A stretch of 64,000 bases of DNA from Lophium mytilinum (GCA_010093605.1 MU004181.1:3626215-3690214), one strand, 5' to 3'. Positions 43,524 to 56,064 are shown, counted from the stretch's first letter. Program-made: numbers and translations. Notes: generated by a model not told the origin, from the sequence alone.

Positions 43524-45206
43524 TTATTGCGAGCCTGATCGAGATGGGACCTGACAACAGGCTGATGTTGCACTAGTGGTATAGTTAGGCATACAATCTA
43601 CGCAACCGCCATGCTCGGTCCAAAGTTTCTGAAAGAAGCACGGCGAGCCAGCCTTTCGACCCTCCTCATCAACAGTACGGTCCCACGTCACTTTACCAGC
43701 ATTGAACGCGTGCTCTTCAGCATCAATAATCTTGCCCAGTCCGGTATCCTTCAGTGATCTATGCAGAGCCGTCTCCATGAAGTCTGCTCGTGCTCGGGAC
43801 CACCAGTACGTTTCTGCTGATAGAAGCGCTTTGACGCCTCGATAGAAGTATAACAGTACCATGTATGCCCTACAATCGTTTCTGCGGACCATGGCGTTGA
43901 ATACCGCATCCGACCGGATCGGAAAGGAGAATAAGTAGAGTGCGACGGAAGAATATAGCCCATCATGCATGGGCTTGGTCGATTCATAGGTGTGTGCTCC
44001 CTCCGGATCGCGGACGATCAGCAACCGCGTATCTGGCTTCGGTGGCTTGCACATAGAAAGCAGCGGAGCGAGTCGGCACGATGCTGTCATGTATGCTGCC
44101 AGGAGCTCTCTATCAGCATCACTAGTATTTTCGGTGGGCTCGCTGAGTCGTATGAGGTCGAACCATCCCTCCGCCTCTTCTGCGTTCGCTGACATTGTGA
44201 TCTTCTCGATGAGCGAGCGGTTCGAGGACACCCCGGCTATGGCGGTGGTGTTGGAGAGGGGGTTCTCTATGCATTGGAAATAGCGTTTGAGGTAGTCTTC
44301 GAAGTACTCAGGGGCTTTTGAGCAGCGTCTCGCTGCTTCGATAATGGGAAGTTGGGGAAGAGAGCTGGTGGTTGCTATCCAGGCGCTTCCGTTTCTGGTA
44401 AGGAGGTGCTTTGCTTTGCCGAAGATTTCTTTTAGGCCGGCGGAGAGGGTGAAGATGGGGTCTGTAGAGACGTCAAGGGACTGTTTGGGATCTTGTCCAT
44501 CTGAGTCGATTCCGGGAGAAGATGGCGTAAAAGCGTCAAGGTTTGTCCAGGCGTGATGATACAGGAGTATCGCAGTTGCCATAAGCGCATCGGCGTTGTC
44601 ATGTGTCACTGGACCCGAGAGCGCTTTGCGAAAGAGGCGAAGAGTCTTCGATAAGTGGAATACGGAAGCCTTGTAGTTTCGAGGATCCTGGGGCTCTAGG
44701 TGATGTAAATGCGTGGCGGATATGAGGAGAATAGCATGCATTAGGTATTCGTGGGTAAAGCTTTGCCGCATGATGCCATTTCGCCACAGGTGCTCGCCGA
44801 AGATGAGGGTGGGTGCTGTTCGAGTGCCAAACGTGTGGAAAAGCTTCATTTGGTATAGGTTCACTTCTTGGGTGAGACCGAGAAACTCGTCGCTCTGCGA
44901 TGGTAGAGGCCGCAGGATCGGTAGACTCTCCTGAAGATTGCAGCATTCTCCTCGTCTAATGCAGTTGTGGCATGCTGGGAGCTCCTCGTCGCACTGATGT
45001 GCATGAGCAGGAGGTTCAATGGCAGTTTGTTCATATCATACCTTAACACGACGTCGCTTGCACCCAATACAGCCACGCTTGGACTTCGCGTGACGGCGGC
45101 GCTGGCGACAGCTGCGGCCGTGGACATCTTGCAAATCTGGTGCCGATCCGTCCAATCGCTGGGCTGACACATGAAAGAAGGAGATTTTGGGGCTTTCAGG
45201 AGACAT
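43524..45206 (-). CDS. Zn2Cys6 transcription factor
   Basis: Fungal-specific binuclear zinc-cluster regulator. Exon 1 is 45042-45206 and exon 2 is 43524-44993 (48 bp intron, gtatga...catcag), giving 544 residues. The zinc cluster spans the splice, at about residues 47-75: GCIGCKRRRVK in exon 1, then CDEELPACHNCIRRGEC in exon 2. Spacing is C-X2-C-X6-C-X6-C-X2-C-X5/6-C. Upstream is a basic RRRHAKSKRG. The rest is the helical fungal regulator domain (FTHEYLMHAILLISATHLHH, then LLAYMTASCRLAP-like AAYMTASCRLAP), similar to Upc2-like sterol-factor relatives. Its promoter is occupied by the inverted-repeat element at 45271-45894. It is tail-to-tail with the acyl-CoA synthetase, a natural candidate target. 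Confidence 0.9.
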
Positions 45207-45270
45207 GATTGATTACAATGATAGGGTTTGTAGGAAGAAAAAAAACCAGAACGTGATGAAGGCATGTAGC

Positions 45271-45894
45271 TGTGCCCCCCGAAACACCAATCGAGGAATA
45301 TTGTCAATTTTCGCTGATTATTAGCAATCGGGGACAATATCGACTAATTATTTTGACATCGGCCAATGCTTGATTATTAGGCTAATTAGGATAATTAGCG
45401 AACGGGGGGTAGCACAAGCCCCCGATTGCTAATCGGGAGGGGAGAATTACCTTCTAGTTCTAAGAAATACCTCGTGTACCTAGTGTATAGCTGTCTTAGA
45501 AGGTATATTATATCTTAAGAACTAGCCCTCTTATTTCTTATAGGGATAAGTTGGCTAATTTTACCTTCTTAGTAAACGGGGGGGCACACCTCCTAATTAG
45601 GGTAATCTTGTGCTCCCTCCCAATTGGCAATCGGGGGCTTAAAATTTTGGTAATTGGCTTGTATTCCCTCCCAATTAGCAATTGGGGGCGTGTACAACCT
45701 TAATTATTGGCGATTCTCGGGCTTGTACAACCCCGTTTGGCGATTAGAGGCCTGCCCCCCCCGTTAAGCGAGCAATTGAATTAGCCCAATAATTAAACAT
45801 TAGCTAATGTTAAAATAATTGGTCGATTTCGTCCCCGATTGCTAATAATCAGCGAAAATTAACAATAATCGTCGATTGGTGTTTGGGGGGGTGC
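45271..45894. mobile_element. MITE-like element with ~120 bp terminal inverted repeats
   Basis: An AT-rich island in GC-richer DNA. The left end reads tgtgccccccgaaacacc and the right end, on the other strand, tgcacccccccaaacacc. The arms (about 45271-45390 and 45773-45894) stay similar throughout, including ttttcgctgattattagcaa. TAGC flanks both ends (45267-45270 and 45895-45898), consistent with a 4 bp target-site duplication. The inside has no ORF but repeats an agcaatcgggg-type motif in both orientations. It has the features of a non-autonomous DNA transposon and looks structurally whole. The transposase family is unknown. Confidence 0.8.
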
Positions 45895-46546
45895 ATAGCA
45901 GATCTTTGACAGGGATCAGCAGCGCCGTGTACGCTTTCGGTATACGAGGGTCTTACGACTCGTAGCAACCAATAAGAGACCCAATTGCGACGGCGGAGCT
46001 CTCAGCCGCTAACGGTATTGAGTGTACGATGTGCTTTAGCCTATCGTGATCTAGCTTCATCCCTCCCTCTTTATCTCGTATACCAACCTGGGCGAACTTC
46101 TTACGCCTTCTCATCAGCATGCCAACAGGCCGCCTCGTACGCTCGAAGCAGAGCGGGGAATGAGACGGGCTTAATGATGGATCATGTCTCGTTTCCTGCA
46201 ATCACGAAACGAGTTGACCGCACACCAGAGGCTCAACTCGCAGGACTGTGCGCAGCGTCAATTAATTGAGCCTCTATAAGTATGACCAGTTCACTAGCTT
46301 CCAGTCAAGAAGTGTCCGAGACCTTATGTAAAGCAAACCTCTTCCATGTTTCAACGATTTTTTCACGTATACATGCAAGCTGGTTAAATTTTATCAGAGC
46401 AATTTGCTTCCTTCCTTTCTGGTGGACCACACCTCGTGTTGCTGTCAAATATCTCCACCGCCTGCCACTGGCCCGCCCATTCGACCATCTTTCAGACTCT
46501 TGTCCTACTCCAGTATCTCCAAAATAACTCATGACTGTTTGCTGAA
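45895..46546. other. Intergenic: promoter region of the ABC transporter
   Basis: About 650 bp between the inverted-repeat element and the ABC transporter ATG. Short overlapping open frames (45953-46269) have no signature. It probably contains the transporter promoter. Confidence 0.45.
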
Positions 46547-49500
46547 ATGGTTGATGAGACCGAGCTTGACCTGCTGCCCGAATCCAGAAACTCCCGCCAA
46601 GACAATGACTACTTCCGCAAACTCACAGAAGTAGAACAGCAAGTCGTTCAAGCACAAGTCGGTGCGCCATCTGTCAAGATTGGCTATTTTGCGCTCTACC
46701 GGTATGCTACCAAATTTGAGATTTTGATTATGGCCATATCGGCTCTCGCTGCGATGGCCGGAGGTGCTGCTTTTCCCTTGATGACGGTTAGTCTATATAC
46801 GCTGGTATCTCGAGGTCTATCTGACTGTTGGCGTAGCTCGTCATTGGAAACCTCGCAGGTAATTTTAGCAAGTTTTACACCGATCCTTCAAGCATACACG
46901 ATTCTGTCCAACATACTATTCTAAACTTGTCGATGTTTCTGGTCTATATCGGTGAGTCTTTTCAGTTCCATTGACGCTGTGGCCTCAATTATTACTAATC
47001 ATATTGAACACCAGGCATTGGCATGCTGGTTAGTTATTTTGTCGGTATGGTAGGCTTCAGTTACACCGGCGAAAGCATGACCCAAAAGATTAGGGAGCTC
47101 TACCTAGAAGCAGTATTCCGTCAGAACATTGCTTTCTTTGATTTTCTGGGATCTGGAGAGATAACGACCCGACTCACTGCCGGTGAGATATTTTCCTTGA
47201 TCGCAGCTTGCCAAGTCTTACTATGCTAAATCTCGCAGACTTGAATCTAGTCCAAGATGGTGTTTCCCACAAAGTAACACTTGTCATATCCGGCGTATCT
47301 ATGTTCTTCTCCGCGATAATTCTCAGCTTTGTTCGGTCCTGGAAGCTTGCACTCGTTATGCTCTCCTCAGTAATTTCCATTTGGCTGGTTCTCGGGATCC
47401 TCGGGAGCTTCATGCGGTCCTATCAAACCAAATCTGTCAACGCCTACGCCACCGCAGGCAGTCTAGCTGAAGAGGCAATATCATCTTCTCGCAATGTCAC
47501 TGCTTTTGGAACTCAACCACGCCTGATAAAGAAGTATGACGCCGTGTTAGACGAGGCTTCCAAGTTCGACCTCAAGGCGAAGGCTACCCTTAGTCTCATG
47601 ATTGCTTGCGCTTTAGCTATTCTAAATATGCAGTACGGCCTAGCATTTTGGCAAGGCTCACGCTGGGCGAACTCAGGCGATCTAACAATTTCCCAAATAC
47701 TCACAGTAACAATGTCGTCGATGGCAGCAGGAGCCACTTTACACCACATAACGCCTCATATCGGCACTTTCGGGTTGGCAGTAGCGGCCGCCACTAAGAT
47801 ATTCAGCACTATTGAGAGGAAGTCTCCGATTGATCCTGGTTCCGGAGCCGGAGATGTTCCAGAGCAATTGAGTGGCAAGATACAGTTTAGCGATATCAAG
47901 CACGTATATCCTTCAAGACCGGAGAAACCCATTCTCGATGATTTCAATCTCACGATAGATGCTGGGAAAATCGTTGCTATCGTCGGATCATCAGGATCAG
48001 GCAAGTCGACCTTGCTTGGCTTGCTGGAGCGGTTCTACCTTCCTATCGCCGGGAAAGTATTCCTGGATGGAAGAGACATCTCCACGTTGAACCTCAGATG
48101 GCTGAGGCGAAACATGTCACTGGTCAGCCAAGAGCCAGTGCTCTTTAACAATACTATCCACGACTGTATCGAACACGGTCTGATTGGAACGGAGTACGAG
48201 AGTGTAAGTGCATTTCAATAGACTTTCTTGGCAGGTTCTCCGCTATGTCAAGTTCCCATGGGCGTTAATAGAGCACTAAAGCACCCATCTCCCCAAGAAC
48301 GCAAGAGGAACCATCACTGACTGGACGATGAAGGCTTCTTCCGAGACCAAAACAAAACTTATCGAGGATGCTGCTCGAACCGCAAACGCCTACGACTTCA
48401 TCGAACGTCTTCCCCAGAAGTTTCAAACCCGTGTAGGAGAACGTGGATCGCTTCTCTCTGGCGGACAGAAACAACGTATTGCAATTGCGCGTGCAGTTGT
48501 ATCCGACCCCCAAATTCTTCTCCTAGATGAGGCTACTGCTAGCCTCGACACCCGCTCCGAAAGCGTTGTGCAGAAAGCTCTGGATGCAGCCTCAAAGGGC
48601 CGTACGACCATAGTCATAGCTCATCGGCTATCAACAGTCAGGCATGCTGATAACATCGTTGTGATGGTTGGTGGGAAGATTGTAGAAGAAGGAGCGCACG
48701 AACAGCTTCTCGCGCGAAAGACGGTTTATTACTCCTTGGTCCAGGCACAGGAGCTGATGGGAAAGACCGCGGCATCTTTAAAGCCTTCCACCAATGAAAG
48801 TGATACGGAAATATTCGAAAAGAGCGAAAACTTGGAGCCCTTACGCAACATCCAATCCATCGAATCTCAGCATGAACTCAACAAAGAAGGGATTATAGAC
48901 CCAGCACACACTGATTCGGAAGTTACGAGCACGACCTGGCAGCTGATGAAGTTCATCTGGTCTATCAACAACGAAGAGAGGCGATTGATCTACCTGGGCA
49001 TCGTGTTTGCGACTTTGGCAGGTTTTCTGCAGCCCATCCAAGCCATCTTCTTCGGGCACTCGATTGATGCCATTTCCGGATCTACCGACAGTTCTGGTGG
49101 CCACGGTATCAACTTTTGGTGTCTCATGTTTCTCATGCTAGCCCTAGTAGCGCTTGTGATCAATGCGATTCAAGGAACGGCGTTGAGTTTCGGATCGGCG
49201 TGGGTGGCCCCTTCCTATAGTAGTGCTGGCACCATCTAATCACTCATAGACGGCTTATCCGGCGGGCTCGGTCCCTTGCCTTTCGTTCGATCCTACGACA
49301 GGATATGTCATTCTTCGACACGGATGAGGTAACCTCGGGCTCACTCTCGTCATTTCTTGCGACAGAACCCAACCGACTCGCTGGAATCAGCGGTGCCATT
49401 CTCGGCACTCTCTTGACCGCAACCGCCACCATACTCGGAGGTTTCGCTGTTGCGGCCTCTTTCGGGTGGAAACTGGCTCTGGTCTCTGTATCTACGGTAC

Positions 49501-50939
49501 CATTTCTACTAGCCTGTGGTTATTGGCGATTTCAGGTATGTTTTGGTCCAATAAACCTGCGGATACACTACGTACCCTCGTTATAGCTTCGTAAAGATAT
49601 CCTATACTGATCGTGTCTAGGTCATCAAAAACTTCGACAGTCGCATGCAAAGCAACTCTGAAGCCGCAGCGTTCGCATGCGAAGTCGCGTCGTCAATCCG
49701 GACCGTAGCCTCACTGACCTTGGAGCGACATCTGCTGGATCTCTATCGCCAGAAGCTCAAGACTCAAACAGTCGGCAACTTGCGCTTCTCGGCGTACTCC
49801 TCGTTTCTCTTTGCTCTTTCGAACAGCTTGTCAATGTTTGCGATGGCTCTTACATTCTGGTATGGAGGTTCCTTGATTCTGGACGGCCAGTATAGCCTCG
49901 TGCAATTCTTCGTGTGCTACGTCGCGATCATTCTCTCTTCTCAGACCGCTGGAGGTTTGGCAGCCTACGTGACTGATGTTGGGGATGCGCGTTCCGCGGC
50001 TCAACGTGTTCAATCTCTTCTCAATCGTAGGCCGCGTATCGACGTCTGGTCGACGGAAGGCCAGAACGTAGAGGTCGCCGAGGGGAAAATCGAGTTCCGG
50101 GATGTTCACTTCACCTATCCTACCCGTCCGCTTCAAAAGATCCTCAAGGGAGTCTCGTTTACCGCGCTGCCAGGCCAGTTCATCGCTCTCGTCGGGGCCA
50201 GTGGTTGCGGCAAGTCCACCGCGATGGGATTACTGGAGCGATTCTACGACCCTACGTCAGGTTCGGTCCTCCTAGACGGTGTTCCAGTACCCCAATACAA
50301 CCTCCAGGACTACCGTAGCCAGATAGCACTCGTTAGCCAGGAAACAATGCTCTATATTGGCACCATTCGAGAGAACATCCTCGCGGATGACGATACAGTC
50401 CCTGATAGCGCTATCGTGCAAGCTTGTAAAGATGCGAATATCTTTGATTACATCGTGGGTGTATTCGCGCCCGAACTTCTACCTGTCTTTGCTGATTAGA
50501 GATTCCCAGAGCTCGCTACCAGATGGCTTGAATACCCTCGTGGGTACCAAAGGTATGTTGCTCTCCGGAGGCCAACGCCAGCGCCTTGCCATTGCCAGAG
50601 CGTTACTGCGCAACCCTAAGATACTGTAAGCTTCCTCGTGATAGACCCGATCAGAATATCCTATCCAAAAACAACTCGTAACTTTGTCCTAGCCTCCTCG
50701 ACGAAGCAACCTCCTCCCTTGACTCGACCTCCGAAGCCGCTGTCCAAGCTGCTCTCGACAAAGCTTCGAAAGGGCGCACCACGATCGCGATCGCGCATCG
50801 CTTGAGCACTGTCCAGCACGCAGACTGCATCTATGTGTTCGAGAACGGGCGAGTGGTGGAGAAGGGCCGACACGAAGAACTGGTAGCGAAGGGAGGCGTG
50901 TATTGGGAGTTGGCGAGACTGCAGGAGTTGGGGGTTTGA
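46547..50939 (+). CDS. Full-length ABCB multidrug-type ABC transporter
   Basis: Exports drugs, lipids or metabolites across the plasma membrane. Nine exons: 46547-46786, 46837-46951, 47015-47182, 47239-48203, 48334-49199, 49250-49535, 49621-50454, 50510-50625 and 50693-50939. The coding length is divisible by three and gives 1278 residues. Order is TMD1-NBD1-TMD2-NBD2. NBD1 has Walker [10 protein letters not shown], signature [14 protein letters not shown] and Walker [16 protein letters not shown]2 has [23 protein letters not shown] and [11 protein letters not shown], with H-loops AHRLSTV in both. TMD1 opens with [18 protein letters not shown], a common fungal ABCB start. The join at 48204-48333 has a weak acceptor (gatgaag) and is least certain. 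All catalytic motifs are intact. Confidence 0.92.
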
Positions 50940-53900
50940 AGTGAGCAAACTCCCAGAACGCGATGTATTCGGAAAATATGCTTGAGCTATAGACACTTAA
51001 TTTCCTTTGTATAATTGATTTAAGATTTCTAGACGGCCTCGCAAATCTTGCCTCAAGGCCTATCAGGCTTTTCAGCACGGCTGATAGTCTTACTTGAGTG
51101 ATTCGCTGAGAGTGTCTTTTGCGACTGCGATCTGAATAACAGCATTCCTGAGGCTCGCTGAGTAATAGGGGTGGTCTAAGATGCTTGACTCGGCGTCCGA
51201 AATTTACCACCGGCTAGCATAGCATCATCGTGATCGGATGAATATCCAGATCGGCTGGGTAAAAAACTAGGAAAGTCGTCAGTAGAGGGAGGGTCGCTGT
51301 TAAGCCTATGCGATCAGCTCTTTTATCTCGCGAACTAGGCCGCGTTCGGCACCAGCACTTAGATCGCGGAGGCTACGGCTAAGGGATTAGAGCAGGCCCA
51401 GCGGGATCCTGCGTCTAAGATTATCACGGCAGCGATCACGATGCTTTGCCTGCCAAAAGAACTCATTTCAGTACCGATTGCCGTAGAACAACCTGGCTTC
51501 ATCAAGTCTTCGACCCTGATGTCCAGCAGGCTTATTTTGAACATGGCATTCCTCGCTTGTGATCCAAGTAGGAGTTTGAGTGTGTCGACCTAATGTTGGA
51601 TCTATCTCCTGTCACTAGTCCGCACACATATCGTTGTTCTCGAGGTGTCAATGATATGGCATTAAGTTCTGGGGTGGAGGGCGAAGATGAAATAGGAGGA
51701 CGCAAGGTGAAATATTACCCCTAGCGCTTTGCTGGGGAAGTAGATGAAATGGGTTGCTCGTGATATTCGTCTATGTGTGCCGTATTGCTATTGTATGAGA
51801 TAAATAAAGGTGATTTTATGACGCTTTGACAAGCTGTAGTCAAAGAATCGTGTTGAGCGGTCTGTGAACTCGCTGGGCCACCTTAGGCATCGTCGCAAAG
51901 AGGACACGTGTGTTCGAGGATTTGTGTGGCGTGTCGATAAGGTGTCGCAACGTGATGAGAAGGGTGTGACCGGAGCTGTGCCCTTCATCACGTTCCGGAG
52001 ACCCGAAGTTTGTCGCTCACGAGTACGCCCGACTACTGTGAAGACGTAAGCAGAGACAATGAACTGCGGCAAATGTCGGAAGAAGGAAGAAAGCACGCAA
52101 AGATTCTCGTCTGATACGCTGTAGAAGTGAGGCCACTTCGATAAGACTCTTTGTGTGTTGCCCAACTCAGGAGAAGCAAAATTCACTTCCGGTGAACAAG
52201 GTCTTGGCAGCAGACTTGAGTCGTAATCTCGCCCTCACGGAGGGCTGGTTTCGTACTCAGTCCACTGTCGAAAGCAAAAGGGGTAATTTTGAGAAAAGCA
52301 GGGCTACCGAGCCTAGGGGTAGAGAATCTGGACCTCATTTTTTGCACCCGCCGCGTGTAGTGCCGCGTTGGTGAGCAAGCATTACTAGATTATTGGATAG
52401 GGCAGTGTTACAAGTGCGCCGCCTCATAATATCGTTGGTCTTCGCTGCTTTTCGGAGGCTATAAAACCCCTTTAATATCGTGAGGCGTTCGTGAGACATG
52501 TCTGATTGTGCCGGGCGGCGGACCTTGCCATCTGTCCGGTGATGATGTCCAAGTTTATTTGGAAAGGGACTTTCAGAGATCAGAGGGTCGTGAGACACGC
52601 TGGAGTAGTACATAGAGTACTGAAGTTCAATGTGAGAGTCCGGGGCGCTTCCCTGGGGCCTTGAGACACTCCGGGGCAATGTTGGTCACACGGGCCCCAT
52701 GTTCACCACAACGGGGCAACTATTTTTTTCAGAACAAGTTATGCTGTTTTTGGAAGCGTTTGGGGATCTTCGACCGGAATTCTAGTGATCACGGATGCCA
52801 GCGTGGCTGCGGCCTAAATCAGCGGTGTGAGGTTGCAGGACAACTCACGATGCTTCAAGCATCAGCAACGCCAACGGTGGCAAAATCAGGGACCAGGATG
52901 CACGGAAGCCCTAAAAGAAGGAGAAGGTGTTTCTGTGGATACGGCAGGTGCGGAACGTGGTATCGGCTGTCATCAGCGGCGTGCGGGGTCCGATGCGTTG
53001 TCAAAGCTCCAGCAGTGATACCATCATCAAGCTAGACGTCCTCTATCTGGTGGTGAAGAGCGTCAGAGTCTCCTGATATGGTAGATCTGAAGCAGCGGGC
53101 AAATGGGCGAGAGCATTTGGGAAGGAAACCGCCGGCCCCAGCGCTTGCGGCCCACCACGCGCTGACTCCTGGATGGGTATTCGCATCGTGTTCCAGTGTT
53201 TGGCTACGAAGATCAAGGGCGGGTATCGAACAGCACCCGCTGTCTGAGTGGCCCGGCGTGTTTCCAGATCATTCAAGCTCATCAGTGGTAGATAGGCCTC
53301 CGCGGGGATCAACATGCTGTATACCCGAACCGTATGAGCTTTCATGCTAGAGAGCCCTACATTAACATTCTACTGATGGTGGGCGGGGTTCGCGAATTCC
53401 AGAATAGAGGGCCCCTTTGCCGCCACACGGGGTTTGAATGTCGTGCTGCAAGCAGATGGCATTGCCAACGTGTCTAGCATGAAGCGGCGGACCCGTGGAC
53501 GATCGGTGAAGGCCCACTGAGAAAGGTGCAAGTTCACTGGACCAGCAGCATGTCGTGCATAGCGAGCGATAATACCCCTGAGGTTCCCCAGAGGAGCATT
53601 GGAGCATTGAGACCTAATCAATCGAAGCCCATTGACGAGTCGGGTCGGTAATCGTTGGTGATGCACAAGGAAAGCAAATACAGTTCCAGTCATTAGCCTG
53701 CGTAAACCTATTGTCCCGGCCGAGGTTCCTTCAAGATATCTTCAGTCATCGATGAACAAGGTCCAAGCGGATAAGACAGGTTGTTTCGTGTTTTGTCTCG
53801 GAGCAGTCGAATAGTGACATACTAGTCTAGCGTACGCAGGTCTCTGACGAGGCGATGTACTGTTTGGGGTCTCCGCTAGGAATGCAATGCAGAGCTGCCC

Positions 53901-54815
53901 TTGGGCTGGAAGCTGTTGATTGCGAAGGTACCACAGGGTGTTCCTGGCAGACGCTCGGATGCGGATTGGGGAGTGAACGTGTGACCTGGGAGACCTGGAT
54001 AGACGTGATAATGCCCAACTCGAGGAGCCAGAGTGAGCGCCAGTGCGGTTCCCGGCGAGTTGGAGGGATGGGCACCGCTGCCTCTGGGACGTGAGTTGTG
54101 ATCGGCACTCCACTGTTCGCGCCAAGCCTAAACAGATCATCTTGCCTTGAAGTCGTTGACTGCTCGATTTTCCTGGCCGAAAAGGAGAGATGCAATTGAA
54201 GCTGCTTCTGAGGAGAGAGTGTCGATCAGACGCCTCAGGGAAGAAGAGGTGGCAAAACGGCATATAATATATGACCTCTCGTCGGCCACGAGCGCGGACT
54301 GAAGGGTGCCAACGCACAGCTTGCTGTTCAATTCAGTCATCGTGAGGCCGGTGAGGCAGGGGAGCACGCCCTGATGCTCGTAAGCCGGTGCTGGCTCTAG
54401 GCCGAAAAAACGCTGGCTTGTCGGCTCCTTCAAGCCCCAGTTCGGGCTCGAGCGCGCCCAGGGCGTGGTTGGGCAGCTGGGCAGGGCGGAACCTTGGGGC
54501 GCGCGAAGTGAGGCGATTCCTGGGCCCATGCTTTCCACCCTCCCCGAGCAGGTCAGCCCAACCATCGTGTCCGAGCCGCGTCGCCGGATTCAAGCCCGGC
54601 TGCTGGATAGCGAAGCCTGAAATCACATTACCGATGTGCCTATAATATTTAAGGGGGACCGACTTGGAAGGCCAGGAAACACCCTTCCGGTCTTCCATCC
54701 AACCTTGACATCAGCAGCTGGCTCTGTACATCACCTCTTAGCTTCATCCTCGAGTCGATCGATCGAGAATAATATATAGATTCCCTCTTTTCTTTCCTCT
54801 CCAATACGTTCCGAA
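50940..54815. other. Gene-poor region of 3.9 kb
   Basis: Many short open frames on both strands, none with a known family. 51360-51590 on the plus strand follows an acceptor-like acttag and reads through 75 codons (KGLEQAQRDPASKIITAAIT, then a hydrophobic stretch) to a stop, so it may be a gene fragment. 54140-54640 is GC-rich and open on both strands, with a possible minus frame (MTELNSKLCVGTLQSALVAD). No introns could be placed to make a gene. The last 200 bp are the likely promoter of the 99-residue gene (AT-rich, C/T-rich near 54780). Confidence 0.4.
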
Positions 54816-55233
54816 ATGGCTGCTGCTCAGAACAGCTACTTCGTGCCCGGCTTTGGCATTTCCAGGGCTGTAATACAAAATGAGATACGTTATCATTGCG
54901 GACCAGACGCGATAGTGAGGCCCTACACACACCAGGTACGTTCTGCAGTGGTCGTGGTACAGCCATATCGACATCCGAGACAAGGCTGACATGGATTACA
55001 GGGGAGAGATGGATTCCTTGTGACAACAGCAGGTCCACCATTGACCAAAGTACTTCGCCCCTGAGGATTGTCGCTGACCGTTCTTGTGCTGACTGGAGCA
55101 GGCACAAATCGAAGACCTGAAGGACGCTTCTCGGGATTACGAGGAGAAGCAGGCCATGCGCGGCGAGGGCGACAACGATATCTTCGTCAACAAGCCCATC
55201 CCTGTGGGCCAGAGGCTGCGACGAAGTGCATGA
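54816..55233 (+). CDS. Small conserved fungal protein (99 aa, three exons), unknown function
   Basis: Exons are 54816-54935, 55002-55049 and 55102-55233, with introns of 66 and 52 bp (gtacgt...tacag, gtactt...agcag), all phase 0, giving 99 residues. The protein opens MAAAQNSYFVPGFGISR, then IRYHCGPDAIVRPYTHQ, and the splices add GRDGFLVTTAGPPLTK and AQIEDLKDASRDYEEKQAMR. I recall a family of small hypothetical proteins in plant-associated and other filamentous fungi with this pattern (YFVPG..ISR..I, GPDA.VRPY, GRDG, PPLT..QIEDL). No signal peptide, membrane segment or catalytic motif is visible. Function is unknown. Consistent phases and the family-like pattern make the gene call good despite its size. 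Confidence 0.82.
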
Positions 55234-56064
55234 CACAGCAGAAATCGATTCGAAAAGTTTTCCTGCGGCGAAAGGCGGATTGGGCAAATCGAGCGTTCTT
55301 TGTATCATTTGGACTTACTGGAGTTCGACTGGGCTGCCGTTTCTGTACTCTTTTCGGGATGGCAATGTCCATTATGCAGAATCCGGCGTTCTGATCAAGG
55401 TTATACCACTTATGTTGTATTAGCAAATCGATTGTTTTCCACTTTCCGGAAGAATCGCTCCCTTCTTCTCCACTCCATCATCATCCAGAAAGGTCCCGTG
55501 CAGTCTGCCTGCTGCTCTGCCTCTCGCTCGAGGCCTCAACATCCCTCACCATCTTGACCATTCCTATCCGGTGCTGCGAGAAATGTTTTCGATCAAGCTT
55601 GTGTCATCATGAGCAACGGAAGAGAGGAGAGAGAGCGTCGTCCACTGATGGCAGCGGCAAGGCTGATCGACCTTGCGACTTCCCCCTGAGGTTAAACGTT
55701 CGGCGTCGCCTCTCCGCCAATCAACGCCTAGTGCGCTCTCCTGTTCACCATCGCGGAGAAGACTGCTCCTAGAAGCTTAGAAAGGCAAAAACAGATCGAT
55801 TTGATAAATTCTAGCCAAGTATGGGAATTCCAGACATAATCTATACTCTAGGAAACGGCAATATACGATTCATACGACCAAGATATATCCGAGAACCCAC
55901 AAACGTGACATCTAGGCCGTTTCTGCATCGCAGTAAAACCACCATCATGATCAGAGTCCTTTGTGGCGTGGACATTCCAAATCCCAGCTACCATGTTCAA
56001 TCCTTCTCGATCGTAACTCAACTCTCAAAAACACAATCATTCGTCGACGACAGAACCCATTCGC
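55234..56064. other. Intergenic, nothing recognised
   Basis: About 830 bp. The short plus-strand frames overlap without family signature. The bases cgtgacatctag near 55902 recur near 56842. Confidence 0.4.

Noticed and set aside
54560-54620. tRNA-like ggattcaagccc near 54590
   Set aside because: Resembles a T-arm, but no matching acceptor, D-arm or anticodon arm could be placed upstream.
54137-54698. Two overlapping minus-strand frames of 120-140 codons in GC-rich DNA
   Set aside because: They overlap in different frames, only one could be real, and neither shows a family motif or plausible splice partners.
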